Positions 32,960-43,842 of a stretch of 64,000 nucleotides of DNA are shown one piece after another. Within the stretch, counting starts at the first letter, position 1, and every line of letters starts with the position of its first letter. A program made the translations under genes and the position numbers. The notes under the pieces were generated by a model. It did not search any database. It was not told where the DNA came from and saw only the letters and a list, made by a program, of their open reading frames with translations. Source of the DNA: Rhodotorula mucilaginosa (lineage: Eukaryota; Basidiomycota; Microbotryomycetes; Sporidiobolales; Sporidiobolaceae); assembly GCA_034406715.1 (NCBI GenBank), contig CP137867.1:620001-684000 (forward strand), given 5' to 3'.

Positions 32960-35900
32960 ATGGACGCTACGGATGTACCCTGGACCGAACCGATCGCGTC
33001 TACGTCGAGAGTGAGCCGCTGTCACCTCCTCACGGCGTCGTCAATCAACTGAGATCTCGTCGTCTCTCGCGCCAACGCAGGCTGTCTTTACACTGCCGTA
33101 CAAAGCGGCAGATCACGAGGGGATAGAAGAGCTCGGCTGTGAGCCAGACCGAACTGATCCTTGTACGCTGAGGCTTTGTCGAGGTTGACATCTCGCCTTT
33201 GCTCCAGGGTCAGGCGGTGTCGAGGCCTACAGGACAGCTTGGAAGGCATGCCACCAACGGATACAGGTATGTGTTTTTCAGCGACGTGCTGATCACGCCC
33301 CGACGGTCATCTTGAAGCTGATGCGTCGTCTCGGTCCTGTCTCAGAACATCTTGTCGACTTTGCACGACGCTTCACTCGACCAGATCGTCGCGTTCGTCC
33401 GCGCACCAGAATCTGATGATGCGGACTTGTACGCTGCGTTGAGTGGACGAGCCTTGCTCCGAACGGGCTTGATCGTCGGTACGTCGTCGCATCTACAAAA
33501 GGCGTCGAAGTATCACTTACGCTGACTCTCCTCCTCCTACAGGCGCCAGTCCCGGTTCTTCGTCTCTCCTGTACTCGTCACTAGTCCGTCAGCTGTCGGG
33601 CCCGACTTCCGGTGACTCCGACGCTGCTTCTTCAAGGCCCTGCCTCGTCTCGCGGTTGACCAGCCGTGACTGCTCCAACATCAAGAACGCGTTGCGGAGT
33701 CTCATCGGTGGCTTCATCGGCAGCGATCTCGACGTGGAGCTCGAAGACGATGAGGACGAGGACGAGGAGGTCTTTGTGCGCCCCGTGACACGCTTCCGTC
33801 GGTAATCTGTCGCGTGAACTGACCCAGGTTCCGATGCTCTTCGCAGACGACTGGCCCCGCCACTCGCAGGAACGAGATGCTCGTCCCGGAAGACATGCTC
33901 AACCTGCAGGCGTGGTACGAGCACCGCTTTGCGAAGCGCGGCAAGTCGCCTGCCCACTCCGTGAGCGCTGGTTTCTGAAATAAACGGCTAACGGGGAAAA
34001 CGCTTCTTCGGATCGGATCGCAGACGCCGACTTGGCTCCGAAGTTGGTGGTCCTCATCGAGGACCTGGAAGCTATGGACGGCAAGGTCCTCACTCAGATG
34101 ATTGACACCCTGTCGTGCGTCGAGATCGGCGCTTTCTCTCGCGGTCGGTGGCGGAAACCTGATCCGGAGTCATCGACCCCCCGCAGTGCCTACACCAACA
34201 AGCTTCCGATCACCTTGCTGGTCGGTATCGCCACCACGGCCGATGCGCTGTGGACGTTGCTCGGCCGCAAGACCGCCAACAAGCTCGACGCCGCGACTTT
34301 CTTCGTCGACCCCGGCGTCGGAGCTTTCAACGCCCTCATGCGCGGAGTAAGTCCACTTCGATCGAAGCCCAACTGTAAGATACCGGAGCTGACAGCGGAC
34401 CCTCCGGCAGTTGTTCATCGACTGGTGTGCGCCGCTTGCGCTCAGCCCAAAGGTGTACGACACTCTCTGGCGCACCTTTGACGACCTGCACCACTCGATC
34501 GATGCCACGATCTCTTTCATCCAGGTGGGCAGTCAAGCGGAGGTACCTGCTCGACAGGGCTGGAACAATGCTGACAGCTGTGTCCGTATAGAACATCTAC
34601 ATGTCGCACTATATCGCGGCTCCTGCGCACAGCCTGTATCCAGGGACGACAGCAACGGCCCTCGTCGCGGACGCCGCAGAAGCCCTCGGGGATCTACAGT
34701 CTCTCGATTGCTACAAGGAGATCTCTGGCGAGGCGGCTCAACCGGCGGAAGAGGTCCTGCGGGCAGCTCGAGCAAGCTACGCCGCATGGCACGCCGCCCG
34801 CAAAGAGGCGTTTCACGTCCTCGTCCGGACGATGGAATTCTGGGACAAGCGCAAACCGCTCGAGAGTACGCTGGCTGCCGTGCTGGGCGACGGCGACGGC
34901 GGTCGCGGCATCCTCAAAACGGTCGACGAGCTCTGCAACCTCGTCCTGTACGTTGCGCGCCTTAACGATAGAGGACGGTTCGCTTGACACAGTCGCTGAT
35001 GCTGCTTGAAAACTGCAGCCAAGCATCCTCTGCGAAACTTCCAAACTATCTGCGCGCTGTCTTGTCTCGGCTTGAAACCCTCACGACGACGCCGGAGGAG
35101 GCCACCTCGACCTCGAACCCGAACCCGGACGAGCTGCAGACTTTCCTCGGCGCGCAGCTCTCTGCACTCGAGCCGATCCTCGCTGCGCCGCGTCCGGCAG
35201 GTCGGAGTACCTTATTCAATACGAACCTCGCCGGCGCGTTCTCCATTCCTGGAATGGGGAGTGCATCGAAAGTGGATCGGGACTTCTCGAAGCTGGCGAA
35301 AGAGACGGCGGAAGGACTCAAGCAGAGACTGCGGTATGTCTCGAAGAGGGGGTTTTCTCGCTGCTGGTGGGCTGTGCTGACGTGTTTCGAACCCGCAGAC
35401 ACGCTTTCCGCCCGCCGACAGAGCTCGCTCTCCACCAGCTCTGGTTCTCAGAAGACCGGAGCGCCATCAAGGTGAGCGTACCGCGTCACATAGACTTCTC
35501 CGTCCATCAATAGCACCGTACTGAGCCGAAACGATTCCTTCTCCTTGCAGCGTTTCTTCCCGGCACCGTTGCCTGCCACCCTCCGCCTGCTACAGAAGGA
35601 CAGCACGTTCACAGATGTTCGCGCCGACGACGACGACAACGATCGCGACAATCCTGACCGAGTCGATGACGCGCGGCCGACGACACGAGCTCAGCACGAC
35701 CTCGCAGTCGCGTATCGAACTTATACCGACACGCATCCGCAAGGTCGACTGGCGAACCTTGGCGAGTGGTGGGGCGCCTTTGAGCTCGGTGCTGCGGACG
35801 AAGTGGAGGAGGGGGAGGAGGAAGAGCGGGTTGGGAATGGCGCAGGAGGAGGAGGAGGAGGAGGAGGGAAGAACGGGGTAGCGAAGAAGCGGAAGAGGGG

Positions 35901-36111
35901 AGGGGTGGATCGAAGCGGGAGCGGCGATTCGGACGCGGAAGAGGACGAGGACGAGAAGAGCAGTGAAGACGACGACGAGAGCGAAGATGATGAGGGACCC
36001 GAGCGGAGGAAGCAGGCGCGGTTCCTCCGCGCGGTCGGAGACCTCGCCCACCTCGGCTTCATCCACCCGACGACGTACAAGGCCGAGCACGTCTTGAAAA
36101 GTGTGTACTGA
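32960..36111 (+). CDS. ORC3: Origin recognition complex subunit 3
   Basis: Start MDATDVPWTEPIASTSR (32960), followed by short exons: AVFTLPYKAADHEGIEEL, GGVEAYRTAWKACHQRIQ and NILSTLHDASLDQIVAFV. A degenerate AAA+ domain begins at about 33540 (GLIVGASPGSSSLLYSSLVR, with a P-loop-like site lacking GK). Then come LVSRLTSRDCSNIKNALRSL, MLNLQAWYEHRF and LVVLIEDLEAMDGKVLTQMI (34045-34105, Walker B position). LPITLLVGIATTADALWTLL, SFIQNIYMSHYIAAPAHSLY and the ORC3 insert/winged-helix region follow to the end. The C-terminal exon (35550-36111) has a Gly run, a KKRKRG nuclear signal and acidic repeats, then FLRAVGDLAHLGFIHPTTYK and LKSVY. About eleven exons. ATP motif loss is normal for ORC3. It converges on UPF3, 123 bp between stops. 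Confidence 0.93.
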
Positions 36112-36234
36112 AACGGGGGGTTGCCGCCGCATACTTCCCCACCCCTTCCCTTCCTTTGCTTGAACCCGTTGCGATGAGCAGTCTCTCGAGAGCGAATGAG
36201 AAGAGCTGAGCCCGATCCAGGTGTTCGGATGGGA

Positions 36235-38271
36235 TCAGGGCGCTGCAGCGGCGGCGGGACCACCACCGCGACCACCTCTTCCTCTGGCTCGACCGCCACG
36301 GCCGCCTTCTCCCCCTGCTCCTCCCCTTCCTCCTCCTCCGCCGCCGCCGCCACCGCCTCGACCACCGCCTCCTCGTCCTCCACGACCCCGCTTGCTGGCC
36401 GGCGTCGAAGACGGAGCTGGTACCTGCTCTTGTTGCGAGTTGGAAGCCGCTTGTTGAGCACTCGCGCCCGCTCCCGCGACGGAGAGCATGCCCGCGTTCG
36501 CTTTGCGCAAAATTTGGGGTTGAACGGGAGCAAGGGGAGTCGGTGCAGGCGATTGCTGCGCTTGCAGGTGCGCCGGGACAAAGATCGGACCGGGACGAGG
36601 AAGCTGACTGGCGGTGCCTTGAACCGGCACTCCGAACGCAGGCGGGTTCGGCGCAACGCCTCCTCCTGATGATGGTGGTGGTGTTGGTGTCGTCGTCGAT
36701 TGTTGCTGGTTCGCGAGCCGGAGTCGCTGTTGCATCGCTTGCCGGTGCTGATCGAGGACGGCAGCCTCGGCGGGGGAGAGACCGTCGCGGAAAGTGCTGG
36801 ACGAATCGCCTTGCTGCTGCTGCTGCTGCGTCGAATTCGAATTCGAATTCGGCTGTGCTCGCTGGCCCATCGCGGGAGAAGAAGAATTCGGAGATGCCCC
36901 CGCACCCCCTTCGCCGACTCCCTTCGCGCCTTGTGGCGGGCGCTCCTTTTTCGGTTTCTTGGCTGCTTTCTGCTGCGACGGGCCGCCTTTGCCTTTGCCG
37001 GCCATGCTGCCAGCCTGCGTGGCTGCACCCGCGCCTGCGCCTGCGCCTGCGCCTGCTTTGTCGGCCGGAGCTGACTCGCCCTGTACCGGAGTTGCGCTCC
37101 GACTCGCTTCCTTCGCCTTGGCTCCGGCCACCTTGTCCTGCTTCTTCTTCTTCGGCTCCTTGTCCTTGTCCTTGTCCTTCTTGTCCTTCTTGCCGCCACC
37201 ACCACCCTTGGCACTTTTCCCGCCCGCCGCCGACGAGGGCGACGGTCCGACTGCGGCTTGAACGCCCCCCATCGCGGCGGTGGCGAGTTGAGCTTTCGTC
37301 GCGCCGGGCAAGATCGCCGGCATCTTGCCCTTGCCCTTGCCTTTGGCTGCCGCGCTGGAGTTGGCGATGGCGTTGGCACCGCCACCGCCGTTGGCTTTCG
37401 CGGCGGCGAGGGCTTGCTTGCGCGCTGCTTTCGAGGCGGCTTTCTGCTGACGGAGGTGATCGAGCAGGGGAGTAGATTTGGGGGCTTCATACGCTGTGGG
37501 AGATATTCTTCCAGATTAGCTGATCCCGAGAAGCCGAAAGGGAGGAAACGGGCGAGACTGACGAGTTTCCGTCGGCAGTTGAGGCGGCGCGGGCGCTGCC
37601 GCCAAAGCCTCTTTGAAGGCGAGAAACTCGGGGTCTGTAGTGAGTGAGTCATCTCGTCAGTCACGTTACTGTGAGGACTGACTCGAGAAGGGTGCCCTCG
37701 CTCACCTTCATCGATGGTCCCTTCTCGCGGATCCGGTTTTGCGGGAGCGGTCGGGGTGCGCTGATACGGCGCGAATTCGACGACGGCCTGGCTCAGGTTG
37801 CCTGTAGCATGGTAGAGCGCAGTCAACAGTCAGCGGCTTGATAAGGGGAACACATACTAGAGTGGACCAAAGAGGGGCGACACGCACCCGACTTGTCGCG
37901 GAATGCCCAACCCTCGTAGCCCTTGTGGAAGGCGACGAGCGCTTCGGGCGTCTTGAAGGTGATGTAAGCTCTCGAGTTGACGCTGTCTTTGTCCTTGCCA
38001 CTGCGGGCGAGGGTGAGCAAGGTCAGTCGTGACGGGGGATCGGAGAGCAAGAGTGAGCGCACCTCTTTCTGACTTTTCCCTGCCTGTACTGACTCCATGC
38101 TACGCGTTCTGCGCCTGGCACGCCCTCGGCGTCGCTGTCCTCGCGTGTGATCCACTGCGCCGTCGTCTGCCAGAACACCTTTGGCGGCAAGTCGGGCGGC
38201 AGCTTGCGGACGACGACCTTGAGACGCTGGCCGGGTGCTCCGCCCTTGTGACCCGCCTTGTTTGGTGCCAT
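36235..38271 (-). CDS. UPF3: Nonsense-mediated decay factor UPF3 with C-terminal RGG tail
   Basis: Start MAPNKAGHKGGAPGQRLKVV (38271), then VRKLPPDLPPKVFWQTTAQW, SVNSRAYITFKTPEALVAFH and the split NLSQAVVEFAPYQ. This is the RRM-like UPF3 domain that contacts UPF2. Then DPEFLAFKEALAAAP and a basic Ala/Lys region follow. The last exon (about 37490-36235) is disordered: KDKDKDK repeats, NSNSNS, Gln runs, Pro-rich segments and a terminal KRGRGGRGGGGRGGG-type RGG/RG box ending PAAAAAP. Five exons, all introns short. UPF3 of animals ends in an exon-junction-complex binding motif; none is visible here, and the RGG box occupies that position. RGG boxes bind RNA and are arginine-methylated in known proteins; that role here is inference. 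Confidence 0.92.
36833..37190. repeat. Cluster of hexanucleotide repeats inside UPF3 coding exon
   Basis: Three in-frame hexamer arrays: GAATTC three times (36833-36853 region; Asn-Ser repeats), GCGCCT four times (37031-37054; Ala-Gly repeats) and a TTGTCC-type array near 37161-37190 (Lys-Asp repeats). All keep the reading frame, so length changes would alter only the disordered tail. Confidence 0.8.
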
Positions 38272-38402
38272 TTCCAGACCTTTCCTCAGCGCCAAGCTCG
38301 AGCCGAGGTCTGTGAGGTGAACGAGGCCTTTGTTCGTTCGCTTCGACGTTGGTTCATCTCTCGCCCACTCTTTACACTCGGTTCTTTTCCACTCGAGCCA
38401 AC
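38272..38402. promoter_or_regulatory. 131-bp divergent promoter UPF3 / F-box gene
   Basis: Start codons are 131 bp apart. C/T-rich stretch CTCTCGCCCACTC just before the F-box ATG. No other element recognised. Confidence 0.5.
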
Positions 38403-40440
38403 ATGAAGGACGAAGTACAGTCACCTGCATCCAGGTGCTTGCTGCTCGAATTGCCCCCAGAGCTCCTCGTCGCCATCTGCGCCCGCACCGACTTCCCCTC
38501 TCTGTCCGCCTTGATCCGCGCCCACTCGCAGCTCAAGGCCATCTGGGACATGCACGCCGAGCGCATCGCCCGCGCAATCTGTATCCGCCGCCGCCTCGCC
38601 GAACCCCAGTCGTGCGGAGCCGCGCAACCACTCGAAAACTTTGTCGGGACTGAGTTGCCCCACCCCGAAACCGAGTTGGACGGAGAGGAGCTCGCCAGCG
38701 TCGTCAAGTCGCAGCGCTGGATGCACGACAGCGCCGGCATCGCCTCCTGGGTCGACTATGCCCGCGTCCGCCACCCGATCCACCGCAACTGGCTCGCCGG
38801 TCACGCTCAAGTCCGCTACCTCAGACTCGACTTTGCTCCGCCGTCGCTCCCGCCGTTCCAACAGATGCCCGTCCAGCAGGAGCACATCTGGCGCTTCAAA
38901 CTCGATCCCGAACCGGGCTACGTCGTCGCGACCGGTCGCATCTTTGGCGTGCACGCGTTCAGGGCCTCGGACGGCGTCCGCGTCTGGGAGAACACGACCC
39001 CGTTCCTGCCGTACGCCCACGTCGAACTCAGCGCGGGCCACTTTGCGACCGCGACCGAGGATATGCGACACGCCCTCTGGCGCCGGGACGACCTCGACCC
39101 CGACTTTGACCCCGGCTCGGTCGGCCCCGACCGACCGCTCGAATACACGTTGGCGAGACACTTGGACCCGAACGCTCCCTGCTCGGCGACCAAAATGCGG
39201 TGGCCCTACTTCGTCGCCGTCTCGTCAAACTCGGACCACGTGTTCTGCTACGACCTGAGCCGGTCACCGGTCGAGTTGGTCACGCATCGCATGACGGCGT
39301 TCTGGGAGCCCGAAGCGGCGGGAGGACTCGGCGAAGAGAACGTCCACTATGTCGAGATTGACTCGCGCGCGATCTACCTCGCGGGGAGGAAATCGGTCTC
39401 GATGTGGAGGTACGACGAACCGGAGGAGCCGCACATCGTATGGCCGCCCGACCCGCCTGCGCCGAGTGAGAATCTCGCCGCCGACGCGGACGTCGACATG
39501 GCTTCTTCCTCCTCGTCGACCGCGTCACCGCCCCAGCACACGACGCACTACCGCAGCTCGGACCTCGAAGGGTTTTCGGCCGTGCATCACGACGGGTGCG
39601 GTCAGCATCTCGTCGGCATCGCTGGCGAGAGCGGCGCGCAGATGCGACTCTACTGGACTTGCGACTATTTGACGACGCTCTGGCCCGGAGACCGCGCTTT
39701 GCTCGAGCGTAAAACGGTCGTGCTGACGACGCCGACGCTACCCGTGAGTCGGTCTCTTTCGCTCGACAGATGAAGTATCCTTTTCGTTTCTGATCGTCAA
39801 GCGCGCACGCGAGAGCAGTGCTCCGTCACGATCGACCAGCTCGCCGTCGAGAACGGTCGCGCCGTGTTTATTGTCCACGACGAAGACGTCGGCAACTCGC
39901 TCTGGCTGATCAACCTGCGCGATTTCGCCGACCACGCCGACTTTGTCGCCGCACCGCCCAAGCCGGTGAGCTTTTCGATTCGTTCGCTCGCTAACTCCCA
40001 CCCCCCCACCCCCCCTCTGCTCTGTTGTCAAGCCTACTGACCGCTCTCCTTTGCCCCAGATCTGCCTCGCGTGGCCCTTGCCGTGCGGAACCGCCATTTC
40101 ACGCGTCGAGATGACCTCGGACGAGATTTACGTGCCCGCCGTCAGCGAGATGCTCCGACCCAACATCTTGACGACGCTCGGCAACATGGCGTCGCGGTTC
40201 GGAGATCGACCCCTGTACGACTGGCAGTGGCACGCGCTCGACGGGACGGTCCTGGTCGACTATAACGTCGCCAGCGGGGATGACGAAACCGTCGATGCCA
40301 CCGCTGCAAAGGAGCAGGCCGCAAACGCCCGAATCCGCGCCACCGCGGATTACTCGTACGCGCTCGATTTTGAGCTCGAAGGGGAGTGGCAGCATAGCGG
40401 GACGGACGCGTTCGCCGTCTACTCGTTCCGGGACATGTGA
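38403..40440 (+). CDS. F-box protein with propeller-like C-terminal region
   Basis: After a short leader (MKDEVQSPASR) comes CLLLELPPELLVAICARTDF and PSLSALIRAHSQLKAIW, a clear F-box that would bind Skp1 in an SCF ubiquitin ligase. The remaining about 560 residues alternate short strands and aromatic/Asp turns (HIWRFKLDPEPGYVVATGRI, GVHAFRASDGVRVWEN, AIYLAGRKSVSMWRYDEP, FSAVHHDGCGQHLVGIAG, LAVENGRAVFIVHDEDV). This fits a divergent beta-propeller as in many fungal F-box proteins, but without WD signatures. Exon 1 runs 38403 to about 39742, then 39825-39965 and 40060-40440. It ends SYALDFELEGEWQHSG and FAVYSFRDM. The degradation target is unknown. Confidence 0.8.
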
Positions 40441-40935
40441 CAGCCCGGCCGCTTCCTTGCATCACGGAGATTCATTCCCCTCAGCTTGAAAACGGAGCCA
40501 GGGTCTCGAGATTCCCGGGCTCTTCAGTCGGTTGCGTGGCATCCGGCCGGTGTGCCGGGGGCGCGAGTTCCCAGAGCAGCTCTGATCAGCTGCTGCAGCT
40601 GCACTTCGACTCGAGCAAGCAGCTTGGCGCATCCTGATCGCAGGCGTCATTCGGACGTCAAACATGCCGAATTCTATTTTTCGCTCTCTCAACGTCGTGC
40701 TCTGATTGGCTCCCAGTCGTCGTCATCTGTGCTCCGCTGAATTTTTATGGTTCTCCGTGGCTGCTGACTACTTTCGACGTCATTTCATTGTGGAGCACAC
40801 CCTGCGCCCACATGCACTCCGCGTGGACTTTCCCCTTTTTTTTCTAGCTGCTGGTCCCCGGCTGCGTGGAGGGACAGTCGCGCGACTTGTTATTCTCTTG
40901 CTCAACCACGAACACCGCCTGACCAGAACGACAGT
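40441..40935. promoter_or_regulatory. Promoter region of MFS transporter
   Basis: 495 bp between two co-directional genes. An inverted CCAAT (ATTGG, 40705-40709) lies about 230 bp upstream of the transporter ATG, and a T-rich run (40838-40848) nearer. No coding signal. Confidence 0.4.
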
Positions 40936-43842
40936 ATGGGCGGCGGCGAATTCGAGAAACCGAAACTGCGCGAGCTCGCGGGCTCGACGACTTCGCTCAA
41001 CAACCGACGAAGCGGCAGCCTGACGGAAGTCGCTAGCGTCGACGGAACCGGCCATGAAGATCAGAAGGCCACCTCCCAGCTGCTCTCCAACCCGTTGATG
41101 TGAGTCGAGTATCGGCAAGGCGCCTCGAGAGCTACGCTGATCCAGGATTCGCTCTGCAGGAACAAATCGGAAGAGGAGCTCTTTGCGGACGTCGACGAGT
41201 TTGTCGAGCGGACGGGGATGGAAGACAAGCGCGAACTGCTGTACAAAGCTGCCCTCGTTGCGCAAGATCGCGAAAACTTTGAGCGGCTGGACCGACTGTC
41301 GGAGGAAGACAAAGCCGCGCTCAGGCATGAGAAGGTCCGCATCCGTTCGCGTTTCCCGTCAATCTGTGTGAGCGGCATAGGCTGACAGTCTTTGCCGTAT
41401 GTAGACCCACAAATGGAACCAGACAAAGACTCTGTACTGGCAGGTAAGGGTTCGGTTTCCGTCTCGTGCGGTCCGATTCGCGATTCTGACTTCCATTTGG
41501 ATGCTTTCCTCTCTTGCTCCTCGTCTTTCCGCCGCCGCTCTCGCCACGTCGCTCTCCTCGCGCAGATCTTCATGTGCTCAATGGCCGCGGTCGTCCAAGG
41601 AATGGTACGTACACCCCGCAATACAAAGTTCGCCGCTCCCGACTGACGGCAAGCTGTTGATACCCGATACAGGACGAGACCGTCATCAACGGCGCCAATC
41701 TGTTTTATCCAGAACAGTTCGGTATTGGAGGCGACTCGACACACGACACCCTCCTCGTCGGATTGGTCAACTCGGCGCCCTACATCTGCTCTGCGTAAGC
41801 CAATTTGTCCGCCGTTCTCGCATGCTGTTCGACAGCGCTGACGATTCCAAACTCGCACACAGTCTTTTCTCCTGTTGGTTGACGTACCCCCTCAACCGTT
41901 GGCTCGGCCGACGCGGCGCCATCTTCTGGTCGACTCTCTGTGCCGGACTCGGTTGCATCTGTACGTACTCGCGGCCGATTTTTTTCCGTTCAACCCACAA
42001 GCATTGACGCACGCTTCCGCATTTGCCGTCCTGTTCGACGCTTGTTCTCGGGTCCATTTCACTCGCAGGGGGCGCCGTGACGGACAGCTGGTGGCATCTT
42101 TTCATCAGTCGACTCTTCCTCGGTTTGGGCATCGGACCGAAGTCCAGTACCGTGCCGGTCCTCGCAGCGGAGATCTCGCCCGCAGCCATCCGTGGCGCCA
42201 TGGCCATGCAGGTGAGTCGTCTACAGACTCGATACGATGCAGTCTATCGTCCGAGGCTCACACTCCGTTGTCTGCAGTGGCAAACTTGGACGGCATTCGG
42301 AATCTGCCTCGGAACGGTCTCGTCGCTCATCTTCCAGAAAGTGCCCGACAAGCCCGGCATCACCGGACTGAACTGGCGTCTCATGCTTGGATCGTAAGTC
42401 CTTGGTTGCAGTTCAGACTCTTCGCCGCCTTCCGCTGATCTGGGTCACTCTCGCAGAGCCTGTCTCCCGGCAATCTTTGTCTGCGGTGAGTCTAGCGGGG
42501 ACTCGACTGATAGAGGAATCGCAGCTGATTCTGTCTGGTCCCACAGCCCAAGTTTACTTCACTCCCGAGTCTCCTCGTTGGCTCATAGGCAAGAACCGAC
42601 ACCGCAAAGCATGGGAGAGTTTGCTCCGTCTGCGGAAGACGGAACTTTCCGCCGCGATCGACCTATACTGTGAGTATGCGACAGGCCGCTTCACTCACGC
42701 GGTCACGCTGACGACGGCGCGTGCGCAACAGACACGTCAAAGTGCATCGAGATGGAGGAGATCCTCGCCGAGCAGCGTTCCCGCAACCGCCTGGTCGAGC
42801 TTTTCACCATCAAGCGAAACTTGCGCGCTGTTCGCGCCTCGGCCATCGTTATGTTTGCCCAGCAATTCTGCGGTATCAACGCCATCGCGTACTGTGAGTC
42901 GGGCGCCGCGGTCTTTCGCAAGGACGACGAGATCGCGGATTTCCTGCTGACACTTTGACTTTCCGCTCTACAGACTCGTCTGTCATCTTTGAAAACGCCG
43001 GCAGCTCGAGGACGAAAGCCTTGCTCGGTTCGTTTGGCTACGGCTTGATCAACTGGGTCTTCTCCTTCCCAGCGTTCTTGTGAGTGCCCGCTTCCGGCGG
43101 CGTGGGCGAGGAGGCAGAGACTCTGCCTCCGCTACGCAGGTCGATTGACCCCATGTCCTGACCACGTCTGACACACATCGTGCAGGACCATCGACACCTT
43201 TGGGCGACGCAGTCTGTTGCTCTTCACCCTCCCATTCCTCTCCTTCTTCATGTTCATCGCCGGTTCCGGATTCTGGATCCCGTCGTCGAACCAGAACGGT
43301 CAGCTCGCCATGGTCGTCGTCGGCGTCTACTTTTTCGCGGCGTTCTATGGTCCAGGGCTCGGACCCGTTCCGTTCACCTACTCCGCCGAAGTTTACCCGC
43401 TCCAGGTCCGCGAGCTCGGGATGGGACTCGCGACCGCGATTACGTGGTTCTGGAACGCCGTCAACGCCCTCTTCTTCCCGCTCCAGATCCGCTCATGGAC
43501 TTCAGCGGGCGCTTTCTACTGGTTCGGTGGCTGGAAGTGAGTGCCGGTCCCATCCTGCGCACGTCACTCGTGAACCAGTCGCTGATGTCTCTTCTCCATA
43601 GCGCGATCCTCTTTGTACTCGTGCTTCTCTTCTGCCCGGAGACGAAGGCGTACACGCTCGAAGAGCTCGACGACGTCTTCAACTTGGCAACCTCCCGCCA
43701 GATGAAGTACGGACTCGAGTCCCCAGCATACTGGTTCCGCCGCTACATCCTCCGCCAGGACGTCCGTCGCACGCCGATTCAGGACTACAACTCGAGCGAA
43801 GTCAAGGACCGTCCGGAGATCCAACACCGCGAGAAGGTTTAA
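40936..43842 (+). CDS. MFS sugar/polyol transporter (inositol-transporter-like, SP family)
   Basis: Twelve-helix plasma-membrane transporter assembled from about eleven exons. A hydrophilic N-terminus of about 110 residues ([20 protein letters not shown]) precedes the helices. Recognisable segments: [40 protein letters not shown] with the GRRG loop (41890-41915), [20 protein letters not shown], the E[10 protein letters not shown] sequence, [20 protein letters not shown] (about 42560-42615) and [20 protein letters not shown]. Further on are the D-T-F-GRRS loop (43190-43210), [20 protein letters not shown] (43375-43435) and [19 protein letters not shown]. These are the SP-family signatures. The variant belongs to the group near ITR inositol transporters, but the substrate is not decided by sequence. 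Ends QHREKV at 43842. Confidence 0.9.

Noticed and set aside
22771-36111. A dedicated origin-licensing gene cluster or operon-like unit
   Set aside because: ORC1 and ORC3 are on opposite strands with unrelated genes (VPS23, BTB, small protein) between them; kept only as a linkage observation.
35721-37826. 701-codon minus-strand open frame across ORC3 3' end and UPF3
   Set aside because: Arg/Pro/Ser-rich shadow frame of UPF3 and antisense of the ORC3 tail; the UPF3 frame has the family domain and splice sites.
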